Assembly: GCA_032718475.1 (NCBI GenBank)
Contig: JAUCBJ010008483.1
Coordinates: 19,257-83,256 of the forward strand
From: Nemertoderma westbladi
Lineage: Eukaryota > Xenacoelomorpha > Nemertodermatida > Nemertodermatidae
Direction of reading: 5' to 3'
Length of the DNA stretch: 64,000 nt
Made by a program: the position numbers and the translations under genes. The notes below the pieces were generated by a model that was given only the letters and a program-made list of their open reading frames with translations, was not told the origin of the DNA and ran no database searches. Position 1 is the first letter of the stretch; the number at the start of each line of letters is the position of its first letter. Below, piece after piece: positions 16,431-27,562 of the stretch.

Positions 16431-18177
16431 GTAGGAAATTGTTTTATTGTCTTTGTACGAAATATAAATGCAACGCATTTACTAAACCTTATGATAAACT
16501 GCCTTCCTCTCATTTGAAAACTATACTACTGAAATATATTACATTGTATCCTTTGAAACCTAGTGGCCATTGTTTTGAGATCCTTCTCAGTAAGAGATAT
16601 CCTACGGCCTACAAATCTACTAATATGAAGCTATAGAATATTCCCTAATGAAAAGTCCAGTAGTATACCGCTTACCAGATCCTAGTAACGATGTATATTA
16701 CCGTAAGATCCAGTAGTGTATACGGGCTCGTACAGTATATGGTAATAAATCCAAGTCCAGGGTGTCTAAATAAACAGATACAAGTACGCGAACAACTACT
16801 GGCGCGAGGAGCAGAGCCTGGTGTCTATTCTAAGTACGTGAGAGGTTCAAATGCCCGACGAACTAGACAAAAGGATGCCTGTCCTCTAACCGGTGAGGCA
16901 GATGTACAGTCTACGGTGACAGACCAAACTCACGGGAAAACAATCCCCACGCAGCGAATCCTAACTATCGCTAACAGACCTAAATACCGTAAACTTGCCG
17001 CAGTGTGATTTATATGGTTTATATACGAGCTAGTGGATTAACAGACTAGCGTAACAATACTGACCGTACTAAATCAGTCTAAAGGGGGTCGTGCCTAAAG
17101 TAACTATACTGTTGTCAGGAAAAAACAGTCTAATAAGTAAATACTCCTTCCTTGCCGTAACTAAATATCAGATCCTAAATTTACAAACTACGAATAGTAA
17201 ATTACAAATAGATTCTGCCTGAGAGTAACCTAAAGTAAGCTACAACTATGAACTAGTAGAGCTCTAAGGGTACATATGTTTAAGGGCGTGTGTGTGTGGG
17301 TGTGTTACAAATAAAACAATTTTGGTGTATTCCATTTTACTAGGTTTTAGTGATTTACTGACTGAAACAATACCGTGCGCTAGCTACGAAAATAAGCTAG
17401 TCGCGCTCTGTAGGGCTTTATACTTACAAATGACATCAAAGCTCTCTCCTTCCTATCCACAACTCAACCGGGCAATTACGGTGTTAGTAACTACACCCGT
17501 GATCGGCACAAATACCAGATTCTGGTTGTAAGATAAGAAATAGGGGTTAATTGCTACCGTACGTTAGCTGATCTGGTATACAATTTGATTCTAGAGCCTA
17601 ATCATACCCTAATCTATAGGTCTTACGGTGGGCAAGGGCGTCAAACAAAGTCTTACCTTCATCTGAATCGGGCGCTGAATGGCAAAGGTGGAGTATTTCG
17701 AAGGGGCGAAGGGGGTGCGCGGGCTAATCTAATGTGGGCGCTAGCGTGTTGTGGACATCTTCCCTGCGTTGTTGACGGCCTAACGGTCTAGGCAGCCATC
17801 CTCCAAATGCTTGGCTGTCCCAGTGGTGGGCAAATAGAAACATACATGTTCAAAGTTTACAGTATATTTACGTAATTTACAAAATATTTATTTACTAAAT
17901 TTACATAATTAAGTAACAAGTTTGAGATAAAGTGAAGTGAGGTAACTAGTTAACATTAGTGAGAGTGATAACCGAAGGCAAACCAGCCCTTATATAGCAA
18001 ATCTGGGACATAGAATCCGCTAGAACCTTCCAGAGCATTCCATGGCCTCACATTGGAGCAATAAGATGTTCTATGCCATATGATTGGCCCAACTCATCGT
18101 TCCACATGTTGTCGCTCCTCATTGGCTTATCTAATTTAATCAAAGCGAAAATAAATAGCCCAAAAATGCAAATTCCC
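16431..18177. other. Gene-free region
   Basis: Only short, unsupported open frames. It includes a tg-rich stretch near 17285-17305 and AT-rich sequence near 17850-17930. I see no domain, RNA gene or clear repeat boundary. Confidence 0.45.
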
Positions 18178-18250
18178 GACCAGGATTCGAACTCGTAACC
18201 TACTTATAATGCAACCAACGCCTTAACCATCTGAACACTGCGCCAATAGA
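18178..18250 (-). repeat. tRNA-derived SINE-like fragment
   Basis: The minus strand carries an A-box-like TGGCGCAGTGTTCAGATGG and a B-box-like GAGTTCGAATCC with tRNA spacing, plus a plausible anticodon region. Acceptor and T stems do not pair properly, so it is more likely a SINE head or degenerate tRNA than a working tRNA gene. Confidence 0.5.
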
Positions 18251-18885
18251 GTTACCTATGGGTTTATGTGTACCAATATGAATAGGCATATTACATCACT
18301 GTAATTTAATCAAAATGTGTCGGATTTTAGAAAGTTTTTACGTTAAGCTACAAATGCTACCTTATAGTGAAATAATCCATCACCGCTCCATGAAAACAGT
18401 AAGTAAGACTGTTTTCACCAATCGAAATATAAACTATTTACAAAATATCTTTTAGGTCTAATGGTGGGGCCTAAAATATAAAATAATCACTACCTAATTA
18501 TTGCATACTTATTATTGCAGGTACGGCGTAAATACAATCTATCATACATATAAATACAAATTTACCAATTAACTTCAGTGCATAAAATACAAAAAAAAGA
18601 GCTTTCGGTTATCAAAATGAACAAATTAAACAAATTAGAACAAATCAAAACAAATAATTTGAAACATCTCAATAATCTCTCATATATTACAAATATACAT
18701 AATAAATTTTCCAAATTAAATCAGTCAAAATATAAACAAACATAATGCGCTAATAATTTCCAAATAAGTCTTAAAGTGTCCTCCTGACGAGCTCAATAGT
18801 TTGTCCTACTGGTCTGGATATCTTTTCCTGAGCACTGATTGCTAACGGTAGGCTCGCAAGCCTTCCTTCTCTACCTCGCTCTTCC

Positions 18886-19004
18886 AAACCCAACATCCAA
18901 ACACAATATCCAATATAATATCCAATATAATATCCAAATATAAATATCCAAATATAATATCCAATAAAATATCCAAATATAATATCCAATATAATATCCA
19001 ATCG
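18886..19004. repeat. AT-rich short tandem repeat (atccaatata type)
   Basis: Degenerate tandem copies of a 10-15-bp motif such as aatatccaatata and aatatccaaata, just past the 3' end of element A and bracketed by two of the aggctcgcaagcct palindromes. Confidence 0.75.
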
Positions 19005-19041
19005 GTAGGCTCGCAAGCCTTCCTTCCTTCATCTTGCTCTC

Positions 19042-19608
19042 CTAATCCTTTGTCAAACGGGCTCGTCCATACCCTCTAAGACGATTGGGTGGTGGTCGGG
19101 ATCGAACTGGACTCGGACTTCGGCGTCGAGCTGTAGGTGGTTCTAAAACGCTAGGAAAGGGGACGACGGGAGTCTCACACATCTGTCGTGCGCTCAGTCC
19201 TCTAAATCCTCGTTCTGGTAAAGCATATCCTGTCCCTCTGCGTGGTTCTCTAGGAAGGGAAACCGTGCCCCGAGTCATCCGGATTTGCGACTTCGATGTC
19301 GTCCTCTCAGCGACATTTGCTACTTTCTTTATTTCCTGTCCGGTTTTCTGGGCTCTGAGTATACGAAGTTGCGGATCTTCCTGTGGGTGATGCGTCTTTT
19401 CGGCCAATGGCGTGGCTCTGAAGCCAGTCTCACGCAAAACATCAGCCTCATCTAGAATACACGAGGTTACGCGTTTGTGATAAAATGCGCTCCAGTATGC
19501 CCAAGCTATCGAATGCCAGGCTTCTTGATTCCGCTGTTCGACTCGCAATTTGTCGAATTCACCGGCGGTAATCTTATTCACCACAGTCTGAAAGTTCCAT
19601 GTGTTCAT
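19042..19608 (-). pseudogene. Element A: basic C-terminal ORF, function unknown
   Basis: 188 residues on the minus strand. The N-terminal half is Trp-rich (MNTWNFQTVVNKITAGEF, AWHSIAWAYWSAF). The C-terminal half is Arg/Pro-rich (RRRSPSPVRSRPPPNRLRG) and may bind nucleic acid. It lies downstream of the zinc-finger ORF of the same element, in the place where element B has a basic tail ending ESRRAKKRKAYQSRK (near 52306). I do not recognise a family. It is probably a continuation of one long decayed protein. Confidence 0.45.
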
Positions 19609-19784
19609 ATTGTCGGGGTGTACCTGTAGTCCCTAACAACTTTAAATCCGCTATCGAACGGCAATATATCTAGCACCTCCAAAAGTTCATCATATTGAGG
19701 CATAGCTGACACGTATCCTTCTTTCGACATTATGAGAGGGTTTACGGCCCAAAATCCCAAATGCGCTCTCATGGGGAAACGGTG

Positions 19785-20441
19785 TCACTGTGTTGACACA
19801 TGCTCGTCTGCTAGATTCTCCCAATGGTCGAATAGCTGTCTAACGATTTTAACTGACATATGCTCATAGGGTACCTCCCTAAGTTGGCACTCTGATGCCC
19901 TATGACCTATAATATTGAAAACCGTGCACTGCGCCACGAAACGCCAACAAGTGTAGAAAGTGTGTGAACGTTGATCCCCACACCAGTTGCACACTAAGTC
20001 TGGTAGAGATATGCGTTTCGCTCCGCATTTCTTTGTGTGCTGGCCAGTAGCCCCGCATCTGCCACAAATGGTGTTGGCAGGATACCAAACTCGCTCATAG
20101 ATTAGGTCTCCGATGGGGCGAGCGCTACTGTCCATGTGATAATTCTCATCATCCGGGTCAGTCGGTATGTTTTTCTCCGTAGGTTGTACACAAACCATGG
20201 CATCGCTTTTCTCTAACTCGCGTATCTCAGTTCGCATCTTCCTCGGAAGGTTCTCTTCTATCTCTATGAGTTGCCGCAATGGTTCGTCTATGATCGCGAA
20301 CTCGGTCGGATCCACATTGTCATGATGGGCGTTAGGCTCGCGAGCCTTCCAGAATCCTTCCGGGCCTTTGAATTCCGCGTGGCGTTCCCCGTCGTAGGGT
20401 ACTAACGTCAACATCGACGGTCTGTCGACTAGGCTTCCCAC
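19785..20441 (-). pseudogene. Element A: zinc-finger protein
   Basis: 218 residues on the minus strand. Cys/His pairs are spaced like two zinc ribbons or knuckles in the C-terminal half: CGRCGATGQHTKKCGAKR, then CNWCGDQRSHTFYTC, then a CTVFNIIGHRASEC knuckle. It is preceded by an acidic region. The related protein of element B (51392-52123) has CGNCGSDQCPCGKK, CPYCAILGHDVAVC and CTKCGFHGDSASPRC in the same order. The frame runs 40 bases downstream of the exonuclease-like frame, so the two probably formed one polyprotein now split by mutation. A nucleic-acid-binding role is inferred from the fingers only. Confidence 0.6.
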
Positions 20442-20480
20442 GTGACTGAGATAAACGTCCCTGAAAACGCTAAGTTCCGC

Positions 20481-21266
20481 TCACGTGAAAACTTCGCAGT
20501 GTGCATCGGTGTTATAAAAGGGTTGGAGAAATCGGCAGAATACATCAGTATGCGTACTTCCTTTGTCGTAAATGGTATGTCCTTCACCGAGACATAACGG
20601 ATGTCGCTTTAGAGTCCTAGACACTACATCGGCGATGAAGCAAACGTTCACCGAAGATTCCATCGCCAAATAGTATTGCAAGATTATTCGTGGAGGTGAG
20701 GTAATCGCCCAGTACACGCAACCTCGCCACTTTAACTGTGACTCAAACTCGTTTACGCTGGGGGTATCTCCCTCACCGTATACGTCCGTGTATTTGCTCC
20801 TCTTACTCTCTTTATAATCCCAACTAAACATTAGGTATGAGATATAACCCGTTCCAGTTTTTAGCGTGTTATACTCCCTACAATATCCTTGTTCAATAGC
20901 CCAAAGCAACAATGGTCTAGTATCCACGTATGGTGTAGGCAATCGATCCTCCTCCTCGGGCATACCTGCGAAATCGCTAATGAGGTCATCCCGTATGCCG
21001 GATCCGATCTTGACGATACTCTTATCAAGTATAACGTCTCGCATGGCCTTTGGCAACATCCTAGCTTCTATGCTACAAGCCAGGTCCATGGATTTAACTA
21101 TCCGTTTTATCATCGCGTGTGTTTGCGTCGTTCCTTCCAGCATAGGCATCTTTCTATCGCTCCTCTGTCGGCTGAAGACATGTAACACTCCATCGGGTGC
21201 TCGAATTTGTATGGTCTTTGAAGTGAGGCTTTGCTGATAGCTTCCTCCTTCATTATCATAAAACAT
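20481..21266 (-). pseudogene. Element A: DEDDy-type 3'-5' exonuclease-like protein
   Basis: 261 residues on the minus strand. The layout matches RNase D/WRN-type exonucleases. Exo I is YDNEGG (D-x-E) at residues 3-8, in front of a strand TSKTIQIRAPDG. Exo II is IVKIGSGIRDDL near residue 86, followed by PYVDTRPLLLWA and TGTGYISYL. W..R and P..I.QYYLAMES near residue 195 give the Y-x3-acid motif Exo III, with Glu in place of the usual Asp. The element B copy (50017-50874) keeps the same motifs: YDNEGN, KIGSDIKADI and YVTMES. Such enzymes trim DNA or RNA 3' ends; whether this one was active is unknown. Family membership is inferred from motifs, not a profile search. Confidence 0.65.
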
Positions 21267-21343
21267 ATAACCATTCTCCTGCAGAGATCAGCTTGTTGCG
21301 TCCCAATCGTCGAGTAAATCGTCGGTAGGGTTCCAAATTCTCC

Positions 21344-22062
21344 CTATAGACTTTTCATCATCGAACTAATAGGTTTTCCGGTCCAATTGGTCGCAATATC
21401 AGTGTCAGTTTCAAACGTGCCGACTCCGATCGATAATCGAATCGTTTTCGCTAAATATCCTCGCAAGATACAAGGTGCGATATCCATCCCCGCGCGATCC
21501 ACTTCCTTAAAGTCCGTAATATGTGGAGGCACGTTGCGTACGATTTTCTGAACTATCGTTCTACGCAACTCCGCCGCCTCTAACACATCACCAAAGGTAA
21601 CCGCTGGGAGGAAATCCAGGTTCCAAATGATCTCCGGGTGTTCGTAAGTCGTAAGTTGTCTCCTCTCGGGTTGGTATGCTAATAGGAAAGCTGGTTGGTC
21701 TCGCGACTGGTACTACCGCTTTAGTAGGATGGGGCTGAGGTTCTCGCGTCATCTCGACATGAGGTATCTGTAGTCTCTGCGATAAACGCTGAGCAAAGGT
21801 GATACTATCGAAGAGTTCGGGTGTCATCTCCTTAGGTTCGGTTTGATCGTGGGATATCCAGTAAAATGGTAGGCTCGCGAGCCTTCCGCCGAACTCCTCG
21901 ATCTCGCCTTTCTCATACGCCTTGTACATCCTGTAGAGGCTCAAAGCTTCCCGTTTCTCTTGTGTCGACGTATTAGACTCGTCCACTATCATACTATAGA
22001 CGTCTGGTTCGACTAATTTGGCTTCGTAAATAACAATTTCGCCCGCATTCGGTCCACTCATC
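21344..22062 (-). pseudogene. Element A: ORF of unknown function upstream of the exonuclease
   Basis: Two overlapping minus-strand frames. 22061-21588 begins MSGPNAGEIVIYEAKLVEPD and has an acidic, Glu-rich middle. A frameshift near 21650 moves the reading into the frame of 21344-21586, which contains EAAELRRTIVQKIVRNVPPH. The right end abuts the piggyBac-like insertion at the TTAA of 22063. No domain recognised. Confidence 0.5.
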
Positions 22063-23507
22063 TTAACCCTATTACCACTGAGGGTGTTTTGACAATTAGC
22101 ACCACTGGGGGGGGGGGGGGGGGGCGATTCGGCCCACCCACAATATTTTTGTAGTCGTCCAATGAAATCCTACAAAATTTGGGCTGTTGGTGAAACAACT
22201 ATAGATGAACACTACCAAACCTTAAAAAGTTAAAATTTCATAAGCAGGGACTCATAATTTTGATGAAAAATAACAGTAGTCCCAGGACAAAATTACAAAA
22301 TTTTTCGTTTTCTAAAAACTAATAGTGTGGCAGTGTTGGCTAGATTTAGTAGGTTTTTCAAGACGCTGAATCGAATGTGATTATATTCCACTTCCAAAAA
22401 TTGAAGTGGATGCTATTTTTCGTGCACCTAAGAAGTGGGCGTGGCACTTCAAATTTTGAAAAATTAGATATTCAGAAAATGCCCCTAATTTTTTTATTTC
22501 AACGCATCTTTATGGGTTTTCTGGGCCGCTGAATCGATTGAAAGTAATATAGAAGCCTGAAGACTTAGTGGTTCGCCATTTTTGGTGAACCAAAATTAGG
22601 GCGTGGCACTTCAAATTTTGAAAAATACGAGATTCGGAAATTAAACCAAAATTGAAATTTTAACGAATTTATGTAGGTTTTCCAGACCGCTGAATCGATT
22701 GAAAGTAATATAGAAGCCTGAAGACTTAGAAGTTAGCCATTTTTTGAAATCAAAACTTTAGTGTTTAGTGAATTTTCCGAATCTCGTATTTTTCAAAATT
22801 TGAAGTGCCACGCCCTAATTTTGGTGCACCAAAAATGGCGAACCACTAAGTCTTCAGGCTTCTATATTACTTTCAATCGATTCAGCGCTCCAGAAAACCT
22901 ATAAAAATGCTTTGCAAATCAAAACTGTAGTGTATTTTCCGAATCTCGTATTTTTCAAAATTTGAAGTGCCACGCCCTAATTTTGGTGCACCAAAAATGG
23001 CGAACCACTAATTCTTCAGGCTTCTATACTACTTTTAATCGATTCAGCGCTCCAGAAAACCAATAAAAATGCTTCGATTACAGAACTTTAGTAAATTTTC
23101 CGAATAAAGTAATTTTGAAATTTTAAAGTGCCACGCCCTAAATTTGGTGCTCCAAAAATGACGTACCACTACACTTACATACTTGTATAGAGCATTAGAG
23201 TGATCCAAACCAATAAAAATAAATAAAAATAGCCCAAACATAAATACTTACTAAATCACGAATGACTTTGTAAAATTCGAAAATTTCAAAAAATTTGGTG
23301 CTGGAGACCAAATTTTGAGGTGGCACCCACATCGAAAAGTAGACATCCAATTGCAACGGCGTTTTTTGCAAAAGATGCGGCATTAAATTTGGCTAATTCT
23401 CACAAAAAATTGGGCCGGTACGTAATGTGGTTGCATAGTTACAGCAACTAAAAACTAGGAAGGGGCCAATTCCCCCCCCCCCCCCCCCCCAGTGGTATTA
23501 GGGTTAA
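22063..23507. mobile_element. piggyBac-like non-autonomous foldback element with TTAA duplication
   Basis: Flanked by TTAA at 22063-22066 and 23504-23507. Terminal inverted repeats begin CCCTAWTACCACTG and run into a G18 tract (22107-22124) on the left and a C19 tract (23472-23490) on the right. TTAA targets with CCC-starting ends are typical of the piggyBac superfamily. The interior has no transposase but is built of direct and inverted copies of a 100-150-bp block (gtggcacttcaaattttgaa / ttcaaaatttgaagtgccac) between about 22430 and 23160, so it can fold back on itself. It sits inside the element A reading frame. Confidence 0.8.
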
Positions 23508-24130
23508 ACGAATGGTACGGATTCGTCAAAGGGTATCCGCCTTCTTGGTAACGCAGACTTTGGTGGTATGAACATCGTACTAATATCGGCTCGGGGTTCT
23601 CCGAGTTCAAGCGCATAGGAATCGCGTTGTCTTGCTCGCGCATACATGCTCCACATTTGCAAAACAGTTTATAAATGGAGAACGCGTCCTTTGTCTCTGG
23701 ATCCGCTCCTCGAGCGTGTCTATAAAGATGCATTCCATCGAATTCGTCCCTGGCTGCAGGCAAGGGTTCGCTCGACGTCAAATATTGCAGCGTATGATAT
23801 AATCGGCGTATCTCCGTGTCTGGATCCGAGTCGCAAATGTCACTGGCGTCGCATAACGCATCGTAGGGATATAATGCATTGAATTCCGCGCGTAACTCCT
23901 CCGCTCTTTTGTTATAAGCGTATAAGCTGTCGCGTAACATTCGGGTCTGCCTTGGATCTAGTGAGCTTGGCTGTACTCCTAGCCATAATCTCCACTCCAA
24001 ACACGTTAAAGTTTTTTGCTCCATAACGATTAAACGGTGCCTGGTGCTCCTGTTCCTGCGTAAACCCCTGACGTAACTCAGTATAAATCTTCTCCGCCAT
24101 CATATAAGCGTATATATGGTTAAATATCAT
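23508..24130 (-). pseudogene. Element A: N-terminal ORF, interrupted by the TTAA element
   Basis: Minus-strand frames 24130-23912 and 24024-23508, the change of frame falling near 24020. Recognisable features are an acidic central part (DASDICDSDPDTEIRRLYH) and a Cys pair (CKCGACMREQ). If the insertion and one TTAA are ignored, the frame runs straight into the ORF at 22062, so both pieces belong to one protein. No domain recognised. It is probably the 5' part of the same long ORF as the exonuclease-like and zinc-finger pieces. Confidence 0.55.
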
Positions 24131-24793
24131 TACGTTTCTACTAGATGAAGCACAAAATAGAGGTTAGATGTGAGGAGACTTAGAGTTTGTCGGCTTTTGG
24201 CTCAACTTTGCTCTAAAACCTCTACCCATTTGCCTAATGACTTCGGATTTCGCGTGATTTTGCACTGGCTCCTAATCCAAAAAATATGCCCATAAAAAAC
24301 TAATTCCGGGTAAACTAGCCGCGAGTCTAAAATACTCACCTTTTAATTTCCCAAACTACTATCCCAAAGAAAATAGTGCAGTCGAGAATTAATTTGGTCT
24401 AAATAATAGTAGACACAACTACGTAGAACAAGGCCGATTTACTTTTAAAAAAAAAATTTATCGGTAGGCTTGCAAGCCTTCCATCCGCTCTTGTCCTCCC
24501 CAATTTTAATTTTTATCTAGCTGTATTCTAGAATTCGCATTCACTAGAGAATCATTTTTCTTAAATTTAAATCCAACCAAATGGATTTGTCTAATAATTT
24601 TTGAAAAATTGTCTCACTTGTGGGTTCCAAGTGGAATTCCATTCCTACTGTACACACAATCCCGCTCCTATGTGATACATAAGGGTACTACCCTCCATGT
24701 TCACATATAAAGACATTGGAATTCCACCGCTGTCTATATCTACAGTGAAGAGGAATACAAATGCACATACAGTAATACAAAATACTAAATTAC
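24131..24793. other. Gene-free flank of element A
   Basis: AT-rich, with one of the 14-bp palindromes at 24466. No coding signal until the BEL/Pao hairpin. Confidence 0.5.
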
Positions 24794-25111
24794 TAAAATT
24801 GTCTGTATTCAGGTCCCAACTAAGTCCTAATACCTTGGTCGTAGGTAGAGGTTCTAGGTCTAAATCCAAATCACCTCCGCTGCGATCGGTCGGGTCGAAT
24901 GAGTTCACTAGTTCGGGTTCGTTGGAAGCAAACTTCGTAAGGCGAAATCCTCCCTCAGCGAGACAATCTTGGTTCGCTTCCAACGAACCCGAACTAGTGA
25001 ACTCATTCGACCCGACCGATCGCAGCGGAGGTGATTTGGATTTAGACCTAGAACCTCTACCTACGACCAAGGTATTAGGACTTAGTTGGGACCTGAATAC
25101 AGACAATTTTA
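24794..25111. repeat. Perfect 136-bp inverted repeat from a BEL/Pao RT fragment
   Basis: Arms 24794-24929 and 24976-25111 are perfect reverse complements around a 46-nt spacer. The minus-strand reading of left arm plus spacer gives CLAEGGFRLTKFASNEPELV and then LDLDLEPLPTTKVLGLSW, the stretch between the reverse transcriptase and RNase H of BEL/Pao pol (compare CLLRGGFRLVKFASNSKELL in element C). Because the right arm mirrors the left, the plus strand encodes the same peptide. It lies upstream of element A on the same (minus) strand, so it may be a remnant of that element's pol. Confidence 0.9.
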
Positions 25112-27562
25112 GGGTATGACGTCACCTGGTGGCCTGTAAAATGACAAAATGACACTTCCGGTATCCATCAGATAGCAGACAGCAGAAGTGACAGGACACG
25201 ACTGCACTACTCCTGCAACACAGAGAGTAGCCTACCGATGTAGGCATACTGCAGTACTGCTAACTACTGACTGGAAGAATTCATAAAGTTCTTATGGGAT
25301 TTGTTCCCAATCCTACAATAACAGACAACATTACTCACCAGCGCCTAGAACAATCCACCAGGTCACCGGGTCCGTCGTCCGTTCTCTATTATATCGTGGG
25401 TTACAACTTATATTTCCGTCACTCTATTCCGCCGTGGGGAGGGGCTTCACTCGCGGTCAAACGAGCAAGGTAACTTTGGCAATCAGGTAACTCTATTGGG
25501 TTTGGCAGTTTGGGTATTTATATTAAGGTGCAGGGAGAGCCTGGAGTCTGTTTGGGAGGTTTGGACATCCTTATAAAAGGAGCTCTAGAATTATCAGCCC
25601 AGTCAAGGCTTACACGTGGCCCAGGGGAAGAAATACTTGGAGTACCGCAACCGGCCCTCCTTATTTCCTTCCCGGCTATAGAATCTTCACAAAGGATTCT
25701 TTTAGCCAACGTGATAATAAGAACTTTTGAATTTAAAATAAAATCGCAGTTCTTCACAATTTCCTCGGCTCAGCAGCCTTGGTGATTAGTGGACTACGGC
25801 AGCTCTTCACCAAAGACTCTGTAGTCTGCGATCAATTTACCTTAGATTACCTCGCATATCGAGTGTCTTTTGTCAGTTGGTCATCAACCAGTGTTTATGC
25901 GCTGGGTAGGACAGACGTTCGCTTCCGCAACCGGTCGAACATTTGCCCTGGAAAAATTATAATCAATCCAAGTCATATTATTATTGTTTTTCCACCAAAT
26001 TTAATTTAATTTTTGGCACAAACCTATATGTTTACCGGCTGAATCAAACTGTCAATGTCAAACCGCGTTCTGACATTTAATTGGCCAAACCTGCAAACAT
26101 CCTTTTATATTGCGACATTTCTGCTGGGAACGTACCGGTCTGTCGGTAGTTTACCGTGTAGATTTGCAATATATATAATTACCGGTGCGGTACCTGTAAT
26201 AAATTTTATACTGGTACCTATACTCTAAACACAACCCTATTCATACATTAGGGAACTAAGCTCAATCAGCGGTAGTTTTGTGAATGAGTAGACCTAAACT
26301 ATCAGGTGTATTTGTGTTGTTTATTTCTTTGCACTTTAGTGTGTGTTTGTTTATATAGGCCTACCTAGGCCAATACAGTCTTGAACCTATATAATATATT
26401 CTGTGTCCCTGCTACCGTATATTTGCCAGTTTGCGAGTAGCCTAGGCCTACCGATCTTAAATATCTAATCTGAACACAGGTAGGCCTAATATTATAGTTA
26501 TTCATGATTATAATCTGACGATCTGTGAAGTTGTGCATTTTCACATTCCCACATTCAGATTAATTCAAATTTTAATTCCAAGAAATTTCAAAATTAAATT
26601 CTGAGTACCGGTACTGGTAATATTTTGTATAAATTAATAAATATATACCGGTACCTTCTGAGGTTCTGCTTCTGTTCAGATTTAGTGGTATACCGGTATC
26701 AGGAGTTTTGTCTATCAGCCTATACTGCTATATATACCGGTATATATCTATATATCTGTACGGTATATAACCTAGTTAACTCCAGAACTCATAACTGGTT
26801 GATAGGCCAAGTTAACCAATTTCAGTACCAGTATTTGATAGGCTATTATTGTCTATTAAAGTGTGTATATTAATATTATTACATAATAATATTAAATGTA
26901 ATAGCGTCATACCTATACTCAACTCAGACGTTATTTCGTTATTATATATATATAAAGTACCGATATCTGAGTATAGGCACTGACAGACTGTCTAGTATCT
27001 ACCAATATCTGGTTCGTATCTATATAAATATCAGTATATAGCTAGCCTATATGTATTTAGTATTTAATACACTGCCTAACAGCCCAAGCTGCCATAGTGC
27101 ATAGGCCTATTTAATTGTGTATCTAGGTAGGCCCTACTTCAATATTTACAATAAAGACATTATTCACCCTCGTCTTATGAGTAATTAACTGCTTCAGTCT
27201 AGCAGTAAATCCTATTAATTCTGTAAATATATTTGTGTTTGCCTAATTGTAAGTTACTAGTTTTTGATTGCAGTTCTGCAGTTAAGTTTAAAATATAAAC
27301 ACAGTATCGGTACATACCTGTCTGTTTCAGCAATTTTAATCTTTTAGGCTATCCACTGACCACGATTGAATACAATCTTTTGTGAAAAAGGGATATCATA
27401 TTACGCTTCCCTACTGCTCCCAATAGGTACAGATAGAGTAGGCCTACCCAACATTTATATTCGATTCAGTAAAAGTAGTAGTAAGCCTACTTCTTTTTAA
27501 GACATTCAGACCATTTGGCTTTATTAGGCCTTTGTTGAATATTTCATATATCAATTTTAAAC
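25112..27562. other. Leader or 5' LTR region of BEL/Pao element C; no gene seen
   Basis: No supported gene. The stretch 26030-27560 is rich in tatata and accggta motifs and has an AATAAA at 27150. By position it should hold the 5' LTR and leader of element C. Its borders cannot be set because the 3' LTR is missing. Confidence 0.4.

Larger units (their letters stand above)
18850..24479. repeat. Dispersed 14-bp palindrome, five copies across element A
   Basis: AGGCTCGCGAGCCT (a perfect palindrome) or a near variant, usually followed by TCC, occurs at 18850-18863, 19007-19020, 20334-20347, 21871-21884 and 24466-24479. Three are in noncoding flanks and two are inside reading frames. They do not occur in the surrounding sequence that I read. 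Confidence 0.8.

Noticed and set aside
18178-18250. A functional tRNA gene on the minus strand
   Set aside because: A and B boxes are present but acceptor and T stems do not pair.
24697-25119. A host gene on the plus strand with a repetitive protein
   Set aside because: The plus-strand peptide is the mirror of the BEL/Pao RT fragment, produced by the inverted repeat.
25510-26009. Short ORFs on both strands upstream of element C
   Set aside because: Overlapping, without homology or regular codon use; probably LTR or leader sequence.
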